A stretch of DNA of 64,000 nt from Candidatus Paceibacterota bacterium (GTDB lineage Bacteria; Verrucomicrobiota; Verrucomicrobiia; Limisphaerales; UBA8199). Shown piece by piece: positions 44,767 to 53,486 of the stretch. Under the pieces are notes generated by a model, which did no database searches, was not told the origin of the DNA, and was given only the letters and a program-made list of their open reading frames with translations. The first letter of the stretch is position 1. Each line of letters opens with the position of its first letter. The stretch spans positions 22,419 to 86,418 of the forward strand of contig DAOTCE010000021.1 in NCBI GenBank assembly GCA_035452965.1, in the 5' to 3' direction. A program made the position numbers and the translations under genes.

Positions 44767-47007
44767 TCAGAACTCAACTACGAGATCCCGGGGGCTGGCT
44801 TCGTTGGTGAAGCGAAGCCACAGCAACCGATCCGCGGAGGAGTAGTGATGATCCGCCAGTGGCTGCCCGGCGAGCGTGACGGACCGCGGAGCCGCCGGCG
44901 CGCGCAGCAGCACGACGGCAGGGGTGTTGACCACTCCTTCCACTGCCAGTGAGAGCGAGCGCCGGGTGGCCTTTGTCGGCAGGGCTTTGCACGCCGAGGC
45001 GAGCACACGCGGATCGCGGCCGCGCACGGCTTCGACGTCCAGCAGAAAGAAGCGGGAGCCTGGCGTGAGGGCGACTGATTGCCGGACGCGCAGCTCGGAG
45101 TCGAAGAGGTTTATCCAGCGGCCACGAAGGGTCCGGGGCGGGCCTGCGACCGACTCATCCAGGCCCGCGGCGATGACATACGGGCCGCGGCGCAGGAGCA
45201 GGTAGTTGGTCTCGCGCCATTTGAGCCGGGCGCGGGCGGCAGCTTGTTTCACCGTGGCGACCAGGCGCGCGTCTCCCGCGGCGCTCGTGGCCAAGGCGGC
45301 GGGGTTTTCACGCATCCAGATGACAGCGCCTTTGCCGACGGGCATGAGGTGTGAACCGTGGCCGCCGCTGTTAGTCGGGGCCAGGTTGGGTGAAGAAGAA
45401 GTGCGCCGACTGACGTCGGCGGCTACGAGGGTTAGTTGTTCGAAGAGATGCTCGCGCGGGGTGCGGTAATGGCGGCCATCGCTGTTCCACCACTCGCGGA
45501 CGGTGTTATAGGGGTCAGCGTCGTCATCGCAGACGACCAGCACGCCGCCGCGCTTGACCCAGGCGGCGAGCGACTGGTGCACCTCGGGGCTGAGCGGCTT
45601 CTGGCCGTGGTAGGAGAGGAGCAGGACGCGGAAGCCCTTGAGGTAATCCGGCAGAGTCAGATTCTCGAGTTGCACGGGCGTGAGCGGCATGCCGCGCTTG
45701 AGCAGCGGCAGGGCCAGGCCGTAAATGTGGCTGAGGTGGGGGTCGCTGGGGGTCGGTTCGCCGCGCTGGAACATCAGCGAGTCACTGACGATCAGGCCGA
45801 TGCCGGTGGTGCCACAGTCCCACTCGAGGCGGTGTTGGTTCATGTCATTGAGCGCCTGGCAGACCGTCTGCACCTCGGTGGCGTAGGCCGGGGGCATGGG
45901 CTCGCGCTCGCCCGGTTTGCCGGGCTTCGGATACTGGCCGCCGAACACGCGCTCCGGCCAGGGCGCGACTTCGAAGCGCCACACGTCGGGTTGAAGCAGA
46001 GAGGCAACCATGGTGGATTCCCAGTTGACGCGGTAGTCGGTCCAGTCGTGGTCGGGGTTGTCCTCGACGGGGTCGTTGAGGAACCAGAGATGGCGGCCGG
46101 TGCCGCGGACGAGATTCATCATGGCGCCGTATTCCAGGAAGGCGGTTTCGAAGGTGCGCTCGCGCAGTTGGCCGCGGAACAGGTTCGGGGTGCGGGCGGT
46201 GCCGGTCCAGACCTGGGCGATGTAGCCGTCGCAGCCGTTGAGGCGCGCGAGGCTGGATTCGGGGCTGACGATGCGCCAGTGGGCGTAGCTGAGCAGGCTG
46301 TGTGATGGGACATAGCACCGCACACGCCGGCCGGTGCGGCGGTTGTAGTCCTGCACATGGTCGAACACCTGCTGCAAGGCGCGCCGGTAGAGGTAATACT
46401 TGAGCCTGGAGGAACGCCACTGGGCATCCACGGAAGTATGCGGCGGCTGCCAGTCCTCGCGATAGTGGTTCCGCCACTCGCGTTTGAAGCCTTCCGAATA
46501 GCCGCCGTGAACCCAGAACTCCGGCTCTTCCAGGTGGATCGCCTCAGCCCCGGCATCGAGCGCGCGCTGGACGCCCTGGCACAGGAATCGCCCGTAGTTT
46601 GTCCCGGGGCACATGTAGTAAACATCGCCTCCGTGGCTGATCTTGTTCCCCGCCCGATCCGTCTGGGCGTCGTCCTCGTGGTTGACGCCGTCGAACCGCC
46701 CGTAGAGGTAATCCTGGTAGTTGCCCCAGGAGACGCCTGTCATGACGTGAATGCGGTAGCCGCGGTCCCGCCACGTCTGGATGCGTTGCGGGAGACCGGG
46801 GTCCACGCCGTAGGCAATGGCCACATCCGAGCGCAGGTTGGCGATGGCGCTCCACGGCGCCGCGGTCTGGAAGCAGGTGCGCTCGAGGTGCTGTTGAGGG
46901 TCGAGTGGGAAGGGAGGAGGTGCGTCTGCGGCAAAGACGGTGGATGCTGCCAACAGGATGGCCGAGCGGATCAGTGCCGGGGGCAACATGGGGATTTGAT
47001 TCGTCAC
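44767..47007 (-). CDS. Secreted putative glycoside hydrolase (TIM barrel plus flavodoxin-like domain)
   Basis: 746 residues with a signal peptide (LIRSAILLAASTVFAADA). An N-terminal barrel-like part has GDVYYMCPGTNYGRFLCQGV and DAGAEAIHLEEPEFWVHGGY, where the Glu pair is a catalytic candidate. A middle Rossmann-like domain (PDYLKGFRVLLLSYHGQKPL; WVKRGGVLVVCDDDADPYN) resembles the trimerisation domain of GH42-type enzymes, and a beta-rich C-terminus follows. The family cannot be named with confidence. The stretch TLVAADVSRRTSSSPNLAP is coded by a palindromic repeat (45404-45421). The sialate esterase-like gene upstream is on the same strand. Confidence 0.72.
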   Translation of the reverse strand: MTNQIPMLPPALIRSAILLAASTVFAADAPPPFPLDPQQHLERTCFQTAAPWSAIANLRSDVAIAYGVDPGLPQRIQTWRDRGYRIHVMTGVSWGNYQDYLYGRFDGVNHEDDAQTDRAGNKISHGGDVYYMCPGTNYGRFLCQGVQRALDAGAEAIHLEEPEFWVHGGYSEGFKREWRNHYREDWQPPHTSVDAQWRSSRLKYYLYRRALQQVFDHVQDYNRRTGRRVRCYVPSHSLLSYAHWRIVSPESSLARLNGCDGYIAQVWTGTARTPNLFRGQLRERTFETAFLEYGAMMNLVRGTGRHLWFLNDPVEDNPDHDWTDYRVNWESTMVASLLQPDVWRFEVAPWPERVFGGQYPKPGKPGEREPMPPAYATEVQTVCQALNDMNQHRLEWDCGTTGIGLIVSDSLMFQRGEPTPSDPHLSHIYGLALPLLKRGMPLTPVQLENLTLPDYLKGFRVLLLSYHGQKPLSPEVHQSLAAWVKRGGVLVVCDDDADPYNTVREWWNSDGRHYRTPREHLFEQLTLVAADVSRRTSSSPNLAPTNSGGHGSHLMPVGKGAVIWMRENPAALATSAAGDARLVATVKQAAARARLKWRETNYLLLRRGPYVIAAGLDESVAGPPRTLRGRWINLFDSELRVRQSVALTPGSRFFLLDVEAVRGRDPRVLASACKALPTKATRRSLSLAVEGVVNTPAVVLLRAPAAPRSVTLAGQPLADHHYSSADRLLWLRFTNEASPRDLVVEF
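45404..45421. repeat. Palindromic repeat inside the putative glycosidase gene
   Basis: CGCCGAC-tgac-GTCGGCG is a perfect inverted repeat. Read on the minus strand its core GCCGACGTCAGTCGGC differs by one base deletion from the left arm of the repeat inside dnaE (GCCGACGTCCAGTCGGC). The reading frame is kept. Confidence 0.7.
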
Positions 47008-47077
47008 GCCCGGACAGCATTCACCGTAGCTGCCACCTCTGCAAGCCTGGTGTGCGGCTCCGGACGGGCGCAGTAGT

Positions 47078-47917
47078 CTATCGTTCCGGTTCGGCAGGCT
47101 TCCGGGCGGGTTGCAGGCGCAGCATGGCGGCGGCGTAGCGGCGGCCGAACTCGCGCTGGGAGGAGGCGTCGAAGTGTAGCTGGTCGCCTTTGTGGTTCAG
47201 GCCTTTGGAGGGGGCGCAAGCGGTGGCGGGGACTTTGTCAGGAAGCGCAGCGAGGGCGCCGTTGACGACGCGGGCATAGGGCGATTTGTCCGGACCACGG
47301 TCATAGAGGAACTCGCCGATCTGACCCACAACCACGGGCAACCCGGGAGCGGCAAGGTCGGCGCGTATGTCCTGGATCATCCCGGCGAGGCGTTCGCCGT
47401 AGGTATTAGCATTCGTGGCTGTGCCGGAGTCGCTTTCCCCCTGGTGCCAGAGAATCCCCTTCAGCGTGCCATCGCGCGCCGCCAGTTTGGCTCGGTGGAC
47501 CGCATTGGAGTACAAGTCGCCGCCGTGCTGCCAGCGTTTCAGCGCTGTGCCGCCGACCGCGCACGGAACCAGGCCGATCGTCGCGCCAGGGGTCTTCTCG
47601 GCCATGGCCTTGCCGAAAGCCAGGCCCGGCCCCACGCCGAGCATCTGCGGCTTGTCGCGCGTGATCGGCTCGACGGCAGCTTCCCACCGGTTCGCGAGAC
47701 TGAAGACCAGCACGCGCGGATGAGGTGTTATGTCCTCGGCGCCGAGTTTGCCGCGCCCGGCCATGTTGGACTGGCCCATGAGCAAATAAAGGTGGAGTTT
47801 CTCCTTTGCCGGGAGTTGCGGCGGGGTCGAGTCGCTGGTTGTTTGGGCATCGAGGGCGACAAGGGCGGAGCAGAGCGCGAACGCGGACAGCGCGGGGATC
47901 TCAAGTGAATTATTCAT
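47078..47917 (-). CDS. Sialate O-acetylesterase-like secreted esterase (SASA/CE6)
   Basis: ATG 47917 (MNNSLEIPALSAFALCSALV) gives 279 residues with a signal peptide. SGNH-type motifs: LLMGQSNMAGRG (Ser nucleophile), PCAVGGTALKRW, GILWHQGESDS and, near the end, NHKGDQLHFDASSQREFG (Asp-His). This is the SASA/DUF303 carbohydrate esterase group, which removes acetyl groups from sugars such as xylan or sialic acids. The start overlaps the end of the M48 protease gene by 8 bases. The putative glycosidase gene follows after 70 bases. Confidence 0.9.
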   Translation of the reverse strand: MNNSLEIPALSAFALCSALVALDAQTTSDSTPPQLPAKEKLHLYLLMGQSNMAGRGKLGAEDITPHPRVLVFSLANRWEAAVEPITRDKPQMLGVGPGLAFGKAMAEKTPGATIGLVPCAVGGTALKRWQHGGDLYSNAVHRAKLAARDGTLKGILWHQGESDSGTATNANTYGERLAGMIQDIRADLAAPGLPVVVGQIGEFLYDRGPDKSPYARVVNGALAALPDKVPATACAPSKGLNHKGDQLHFDASSQREFGRRYAAAMLRLQPARKPAEPER

Positions 47918-49868
47918 TGGGTTGAACGAGGATAAACGGCGGCATTGGGCAGTCGAGCGTATCGGCAATCGCCCGCAGGAGTTCGGCCTCCATTTCCTGG
48001 ATGACGCCGTCTGCGGCCACCGTTTGCGCGCAGGCATTGAGCACGCTCTTCTTGATCTGCGGCACCGCCTGGCAGAGCCGGTTCAAGGCGGCGTCCACTT
48101 GCGCCAGATCGCAGTCCGCCTCAGGCAAGCGGCGAAGTTCCACCTGTGCGGCGTAGCTGAGCGGCTGCGCGCCCTGTTGGAAAGCAAATTGGACTTTGTC
48201 TGGGGCGTCCTGGCCGAGGCACGCCAGCGCCGAGAGTAGGATGGCGCAATCCCCCACCAGCGGTTTGAGCGCATAATACTGAATGACCGGCTTGCGGGCC
48301 GGGAGGAAATGCGGTTCCAGGTGGCGCACGACGATCTTTTGCAGCACGTATTCGAAGAGGTCAATCTCGCTGTCGCTCTCGACCAACTTTCGCACCGCTG
48401 CGCGGAACTGCTGGAATTGCCGCGGCGATAGCTGGCAAAGCCCCGGCAGCGCGAAGTCAACCAGGGGCAGTTTGGCGTAGGTTGGCATAGCCCGCACCTC
48501 CGGCAGCACGCGAAGCGTTTCCTGAACCACGGCGGCAGAGGTCGTCGTGGTTAGTTCCTCGAGTTGCTTGTGGCGGACCGCTTCGTCGTCGCTCAGCAAA
48601 AGGGCGTAAATCAGGGTGCTGGCGCCAAGGCTTTCCCGCGCGGCGGACTGCAGATTTGTCGGGATGCCGGAGCGCCTCTCCTCGGCGTAGCGGAGATGGG
48701 CGGGAGTGGGCTTGCCCGCGTTGACCAGGACCGTTTGTGAGACAGTTGCCGGTGTTGTGAGTTCTGCCAGCCCTCGTTGCGCGTGCGGCAGGCCCGGGAA
48801 TGGGAACGGAATGGGTGAGCCCTGCGGTTTGGCTGAGGCCGGCGGAACGGCCGCCTCCGCTGTGGCGAGGCTGACGCGCGGGAAACGTCCATCGAAGTCC
48901 GGATCAATGGCCCGGATGCGTTCGGCCAGCGGTGGATGTGTGTCCAGCAGGTGGAAGAACGACTTGCCCATGCCGTTGCCGAAGAACATGTGGCTGGCTT
49001 CGTCGGCATGCGCCGCTTTGAGCTTCGATCCCAATTCCAACCCGCCGATCTTCTTCAGCGCGCCGGCCAGGCCCGCCGGGTTGCGCGTGAACTGCACTGA
49101 CGAGGCGTCCGCGAGAAACTCACGCTCCCGGCTGACGGCGGCTTGGATGAGCCGGCCAAACACCACGCCGATCCAGCCAATCAGCAGCAGTGCCAGGCCG
49201 AGCAAGGGGAGTGGATTCTTCCGGCCTCTGGTTTGCAGAAGTATCCGGCCCACCACAGTCAAGCACAGGATGCCAAAAATGATGCCCATCAGGCGCAGGT
49301 TGAGCCGCATGTCGCCGTTGAGGATATGGCTGAACTCGTGGCCGATGACGCCCTGCAGCTCATCGCGAGTGAGCAACTTCATCGCGCCGGCGGTGACGGC
49401 GACAACGGCGTCGCTGCTCGAGTGGCCGGCGGCGAAGGCATTGATGCCTCTTTCGTCGGGCAAGAGGTAGATCTGCGGCACCGGAAGGCCGGCGGCGAGG
49501 GCCATTTCCTCGACCACGTTCCGCAGTTTGCGTTCGTTCGGGTCGGTGGTGGTCGGGCTGACAATCCTCCCGCCCAGCATCGTGGCAACGGCGCTGCCGC
49601 CCTGGGCCAACTCCATGGTTTTGAAGGCGCTGCCCAGGCCAATAACCGCGAGTGTGCCCGCGGCAGCCCCGAGCAGAAGCTGCGGATGCCACAAAACCAT
49701 GCGGGCCTCCTGACCGTAACCTTGGTGGTGGCCGGTGCCGAGACCGGCGAAGACCACCAGCACGGCAGCATAGACCGCCGCGATCAGCAGCGCCACGCCG
49801 AGAATGAAGTAGATGACGAGGAGCCTGGTATTCTGGCGGGCTCGATCCTGTCGCTCGAAGAAGTCCAT
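47910..49868 (-). CDS. M48-family membrane metalloprotease with C-terminal extension
   Basis: ATG 49868 (MDFFERQDRARQNTR) gives 652 residues; earlier in-frame codons read through a short repeat-like stretch. Two N-terminal membrane segments (LVIYFILGVALLIAAVYAAV; LLLGAAAGTLAVIGLGSAFK) precede the zinc motif GVIGHEFSHILNGD (HExxH) and the third ligand Glu in REREFLADASS. Then comes HPPLAERIRAIDP, as in HtpX. The last roughly 300 residues are an unusual helical, TerB-like domain (FEYVLQKIVVRHLEPHFLP; LLRAIADTLDCP). It probably degrades misfolded membrane proteins. It is preceded by lemA, a frequent partner. Confidence 0.9.
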   Translation of the reverse strand: MDFFERQDRARQNTRLLVIYFILGVALLIAAVYAAVLVVFAGLGTGHHQGYGQEARMVLWHPQLLLGAAAGTLAVIGLGSAFKTMELAQGGSAVATMLGGRIVSPTTTDPNERKLRNVVEEMALAAGLPVPQIYLLPDERGINAFAAGHSSSDAVVAVTAGAMKLLTRDELQGVIGHEFSHILNGDMRLNLRLMGIIFGILCLTVVGRILLQTRGRKNPLPLLGLALLLIGWIGVVFGRLIQAAVSREREFLADASSVQFTRNPAGLAGALKKIGGLELGSKLKAAHADEASHMFFGNGMGKSFFHLLDTHPPLAERIRAIDPDFDGRFPRVSLATAEAAVPPASAKPQGSPIPFPFPGLPHAQRGLAELTTPATVSQTVLVNAGKPTPAHLRYAEERRSGIPTNLQSAARESLGASTLIYALLLSDDEAVRHKQLEELTTTTSAAVVQETLRVLPEVRAMPTYAKLPLVDFALPGLCQLSPRQFQQFRAAVRKLVESDSEIDLFEYVLQKIVVRHLEPHFLPARKPVIQYYALKPLVGDCAILLSALACLGQDAPDKVQFAFQQGAQPLSYAAQVELRRLPEADCDLAQVDAALNRLCQAVPQIKKSVLNACAQTVAADGVIQEMEAELLRAIADTLDCPMPPFILVQPNE

Positions 49869-49917
49869 TGCCAATCTCCAATCGCCAATTGCCGATCGGT
49901 AATCGGCATTGGGCATG

Positions 49918-50520
49918 TCAGAAGCTGACCTTCGGCGCTTCTTTCTGTTCCGGCTTCTCGATGACGAACAACTCGGCCGGTCCGAAGTTAAACGGTCCGG
50001 CAATCAAGTTGGTCGGGAAGGTCTCGCGTTTGGTGTTATAGCTCATCACGGCATCGTTATACGCCTGCCGGGCAAACGCCACCTTGTTTTCGGTCGAGGT
50101 GAGTTCTTCCATCAGGGTCAGCATGGTCGTGTTGGCCTTCAAGTCCGGGTAGGCTTCGGCCAGCGCGAAGAGCCGGCCCAGCGTGCTGGCCAGGGCAGTT
50201 TCCGCGCTGGAGAGCTGCTTCATGGCTGCGGCGTTGCCGGGATTCTGCGCGGCGCTCAGGCTGGCCGCGGAGGCGGCGTTGCGGGCCGCCACGACGGCCT
50301 CGAGCGTGCCACGCTCGTGCTTGAGGTAGCCCTTGGCGGTCTCGACGAGGTTAGGGATCAAGTCATAGCGCCGCTTGAGCTGCACGTCAATTTGCGCGAA
50401 CGCGTTCTTGAAGCGATTGCGCAGCGCCACCAGCGCATTGTAGGTGACGACGAACCACATCAGAATGAAGAACACCGGCAGCGCCAGCACAATGAACAGT
50501 ATGATCAAACTTGTATGCAT
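49918..50520 (-). CDS. lemA: LemA family protein
   Basis: ATG 50520 (MHTSLIILFIVLALPVFFIL) gives 200 residues. One N-terminal membrane segment is followed by the LemA signature YNALVALRNRFKNAFAQIDV, QLKRRYDLIPNLVETAKGYL and FARQAYNDAVMSYNTKRETF. It is membrane-anchored, with a four-helix domain outside. The M48 protease gene starts 49 bases downstream on the same strand. LemA-M48 pairs are widespread and the two products probably work together, though the molecular role of LemA is not established. Confidence 0.95.
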   Translation of the reverse strand: MHTSLIILFIVLALPVFFILMWFVVTYNALVALRNRFKNAFAQIDVQLKRRYDLIPNLVETAKGYLKHERGTLEAVVAARNAASAASLSAAQNPGNAAAMKQLSSAETALASTLGRLFALAEAYPDLKANTTMLTLMEELTSTENKVAFARQAYNDAVMSYNTKRETFPTNLIAGPFNFGPAELFVIEKPEQKEAPKVSF

Positions 50521-50887
50521 TATAAGAGTCCTTTCGTTTCTCTTGTAACAGCTAGGCCAAACGGCCATGTCCGGCAATTACAAAGTATGGGCAAGAGTGG
50601 AACGCGCCATTCCTTAGCAAATAGAGGGCGGGTTCTCCGAAAACCGCCGTCCCCCGGCGCTCGCGGCGAGGGCGCCCCGGGCGCCGGTGCGCTCATTTGC
50701 AGAAAAGTCTTGCCGCCTCCGTTCCAAGCCGCCATGAGTGGGCGCGATGCGCATCGCCCGGTTGCCCGCCCTTGAAATGCGGGTCCATGAAGCTCGAATT
50801 CCCTTGAATGAATTCGACCACGTGGGAGATAACGCGTGGGGGGTACTCTTGCGCTGAAGCCTTCCAGGCGCGAGATCACAAGAACCT
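50521..50887. other. Divergent intergenic region between lemA and the thioesterase gene
   Basis: About 370 bases with no gene. It includes a GC-rich hairpin zone around 50660-50690 (GGCGCCCCGGGCGCC) and a perfect repeat CGAATTC-n8-GAATTCG at 50795-50816. A half-site ATACTTTGT (minus strand, around 50582) resembles half of the ispH operator, but the second half is missing. Confidence 0.55.
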
Positions 50888-51388
50888 ATGAACCTGAAAA
50901 CTCTGCCTCACACCCGTTCCTGTTTCGTTTGCGGTGAAGCCAACCCGGCCGGATTGAACCTGCGCTTTGAGACGGATGGGCGCCGCGTTCAAACCCGGTT
51001 TGTCCCGCGCGCGGAGCATGTTGGTTTCCGGCAGACCGTCCACGGCGGGTTGATCGCTACGTTGCTCGATGAAATCATGGTCTGGGCGTGCGCGGTGCGG
51101 ACGAAACGCTTCGCCTATTGCGCCGAGTTGAAAGTGCGCTTTATCCGGCCGGTCCGGCCCAATGAAGCCTTGGTTGCCACCGGCGAGTTGGTCTGCAACC
51201 GGCGGGACAAACTGTTCGAGGCCGGAGCCGAGCTGAGAAACAAAAATGGGGAGACCCTGGCCACCGCCACCGGGAAGTACTTCCCTGTAAAACAGGCAGA
51301 CCTGGGACAGATGGTGACGGATTTTGTGGATGATCCCGGCTGGCTATTTGAACCGCAGGACCAGGAAACGGTTAAACCGGGGGCATAG
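50888..51388 (+). CDS. Hotdog-fold thioesterase (PaaI family)
   Basis: 166 residues. CFVCGEANPAGLNLRFE opens the protein, and the hotdog core follows: VGFRQTVHGGLIATLLDEIMV (HGG and the central helix with Asp-Glu), KVRFIRPVRPNEALVATGEL and LATATGKYFPV. It would hydrolyse acyl-CoA thioesters; the Asp of LLDE is the usual catalytic residue. The extra CxxC start (CFVC) is common in one subgroup. It converges with the TolC-like gene; about 77 bases separate them. Confidence 0.9.
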   Translation: MNLKTLPHTRSCFVCGEANPAGLNLRFETDGRRVQTRFVPRAEHVGFRQTVHGGLIATLLDEIMVWACAVRTKRFAYCAELKVRFIRPVRPNEALVATGELVCNRRDKLFEAGAELRNKNGETLATATGKYFPVKQADLGQMVTDFVDDPGWLFEPQDQETVKPGA

Positions 51389-51465
51389 GCGGTTGGGGAA
51401 CTCCCGGGTCTGCGTGGTGCCGGCTGACCGAGTTGCCACCGGTCACGTACACGGCTCCTGGACGG

Positions 51466-52983
51466 TCACCTCGCGTGCAGCGTAATGTGCCGGCGATCCA
51501 GAGTGCTTCCTTCCTGCAGCGACAGTTGTGCCAGCGCCTCATTGTAGTCGGCCAGAGCGCGAATTTCAGCCGACCGCGCCGCGGTGAGGTCCCTCTGTAG
51601 CTGCAACACGAAGAAACTGGTGCTCTTGCCGTTCTCCAGTTTCTTCTGTTCGGCTTCCAGGGCGGCCTCGGCATAGAGTCGCGCTTCCCGCGTGGCATCC
51701 ACCCTTTGGAAGCTGGTTCGCGTAACAGCGATCGCATTCTCGATCGTGATCATGACCGTCTGCTCCAATTGCTTCAACTGCAGCACGAGCTGCTCCCGGG
51801 TGGCTTTGGACACTTTGTAGGTGTTCCGCGCGCCGGTGTTGCCGATGGGAAAAGTCAATTGCGCACCCCCGCTCCAGAAGGGGTTGTCCCGGCTTCGGAA
51901 TTGGGCCAGGGAGTCGGGCATGTTGGGGCTGGACGCGCGGTAACCCGCCGTGCCGACAAGGTCCAATTGGGGCAGCAATTGGTTTTTTTGATAACGCACG
52001 ATGTAACCCTGCTTCTCCAGGTTCAGCTTCTGCTGTTGCACGTCGGGACGCAAGGTCAGTCCCCTGCGCCAGCTTTCCTGCAAGTCGAAGGTCTCCGGCA
52101 CCGCGATCAGCCGTTCCCCGGGTTCAATGGAAACATCCTGCCACTTGCCGTAATCGTCGCTGAGCAGATTCTTCAGCACCCGCTGCTGGGTGTCCCGGGT
52201 GCCCTGCGCGGCCAGGAGATCGGCCCGGCTGCTGGCAACCTGGGACTCGGCCTGCTTCTCGTCCAGCGGCGCCAGTGCGCCGAGCTCCACCCGCTTCCTG
52301 TTCTCCGCCAGCAAACGCTCGGCCAGTTCCAGGGCGCTCTGCTGCACCTTCACGTTCTCCTGGGCAAAAATCACCTCATAGTAGGCCTGTTCCACGGCGG
52401 TGATCGTCGTCATCAACTGGTTGCGCAGGTCCTCTTCGGTAATCTTGAGGTTCTTCTTGTCCAGCAGGATCTGCAACCGGGTGCTGTCAATCCAGAAATT
52501 CTTCAGCAACGGCTGCCGCAACTGCATGAACCCGACATTGCCGGAGAAGTCCTGGAATGAGGTTCGCGTCGCCAGGACAACATCCGGACGGGTTCCATAG
52601 GTATCCTGAAAGCTGGAGCCAACGCTGTAATTAAGTCCCCAGGGAAGCAATCCGGAGAACCCCAAAGCGAGTTTGTTATTGTCGGCTTCGGTGCCCGTAA
52701 AAGGCCGGCCTTGCTCGTCGTAACCGCCGGGCGACCGGGAATAATCATGCCCGCCGGAGAGGTTGAAGACGGGTTCGTAATCCCCATAGTTGGCGCTGAG
52801 CGTATAGCCCGCCAGTTCGGGATTGTAGCGCTTGATCTGCACATCGAAGTTGTGACCCAAAGCAACTTCAACGCAGTCTATCAGCGCCATCTTGCGGACT
52901 TCAGGAGCATTCGTCTGCGGCAGTGCCGCGACAGTTGTCCCGAGCAGGAGTAACAGAATTCCTGGAAATCTCATCACGCGCAT
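51466..52983 (-). CDS. TolC-family outer membrane channel protein
   Basis: ATG 52983 (MRVMRFPGILLLLLGTTVAA) gives 505 residues with a signal peptide; ATG 52974 is an alternative. The N-terminal motif KMALIDCVEVALGHNFDVQI, the long helices (VEQAYYEVIFAQENVKVQQSA; LAPLDEKQAESQVASSRADL) and the repeat of that pattern in the second half are typical of TolC/OprM channels. The extra beta segment around YEPVFNLSGGHDYSR occurs in several PVC and Bacteroidetes members. No membrane fusion protein or inner membrane pump is adjacent, so its partner must be encoded elsewhere. Confidence 0.92.
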   Translation of the reverse strand: MRVMRFPGILLLLLGTTVAALPQTNAPEVRKMALIDCVEVALGHNFDVQIKRYNPELAGYTLSANYGDYEPVFNLSGGHDYSRSPGGYDEQGRPFTGTEADNNKLALGFSGLLPWGLNYSVGSSFQDTYGTRPDVVLATRTSFQDFSGNVGFMQLRQPLLKNFWIDSTRLQILLDKKNLKITEEDLRNQLMTTITAVEQAYYEVIFAQENVKVQQSALELAERLLAENRKRVELGALAPLDEKQAESQVASSRADLLAAQGTRDTQQRVLKNLLSDDYGKWQDVSIEPGERLIAVPETFDLQESWRRGLTLRPDVQQQKLNLEKQGYIVRYQKNQLLPQLDLVGTAGYRASSPNMPDSLAQFRSRDNPFWSGGAQLTFPIGNTGARNTYKVSKATREQLVLQLKQLEQTVMITIENAIAVTRTSFQRVDATREARLYAEAALEAEQKKLENGKSTSFFVLQLQRDLTAARSAEIRALADYNEALAQLSLQEGSTLDRRHITLHAR

Positions 52984-53170
52984 AACTTGCGGATTCTGCC
53001 GTCTTTCGTCAATTAAACCTCGTTCACCGGCGTTCATTTGTCGGCTATTTGGGAATCTTCTGAAGTGCTTTCGAGCTAACGGTTGTTCCGCAACGCAAAG
53101 GCACAGTGCTTCCGCCTCTCAACGCGAGACACAGGCAATCTCCGATGGCCCTCGGTTTCTGCGGCAAAAT

Positions 53171-53247
53171 TGGAGCGAGCGAAGGGATTCGAACCCTCGA
53201 CACTCACGTTGGCAACGTGATGCTCTACCAGGCTGAGCTACGCTCGC
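53171..53247 (-). tRNA. tRNA-Gly (anticodon GCC)
   Basis: On the minus strand the cloverleaf reads: acceptor GCGAGCG/CGCTCGC, D-arm with AGCTCAGCCTGGTAGAGC, anticodon stem TCACG/CGTGA enclosing loop TTGCCAA, a short variable loop, and T-arm GAGGGTTCGAATCCCTT. The discriminator is T and the 3' CCA is encoded (TGG at 53171-53173 on the plus strand). It lies alone between the TolC-like and prepilin-like genes. Confidence 0.96.
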
Positions 53248-53486
53248 TTCCAAATAGGCTGGGACAAGCTACGGAAATTCCGGCTGAACGCAAGCCCCCT
53301 TTTGCACAATTCTTCTGCCCAAATCCGCGGCGCGAGTCCGGATCGCTCTTCCCTGCGCGCTCCTTGCCTTCCCTGACGGCGCGCGTCTCCACGGGGCCCG
53401 GCTCGGCTTTGGCGGGGAATATCCTGTCTAACGGTTAGGCAGGATGAAACGGGCTTTGAAGCCTCGCGCCCCTGGGATATACTGCA

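Noticed and set aside
50570..50600. Third operator of the winged-helix regulator before lemA
   Set aside because: Only one half of the palindrome (ATACTTTGT) is present on the minus strand.
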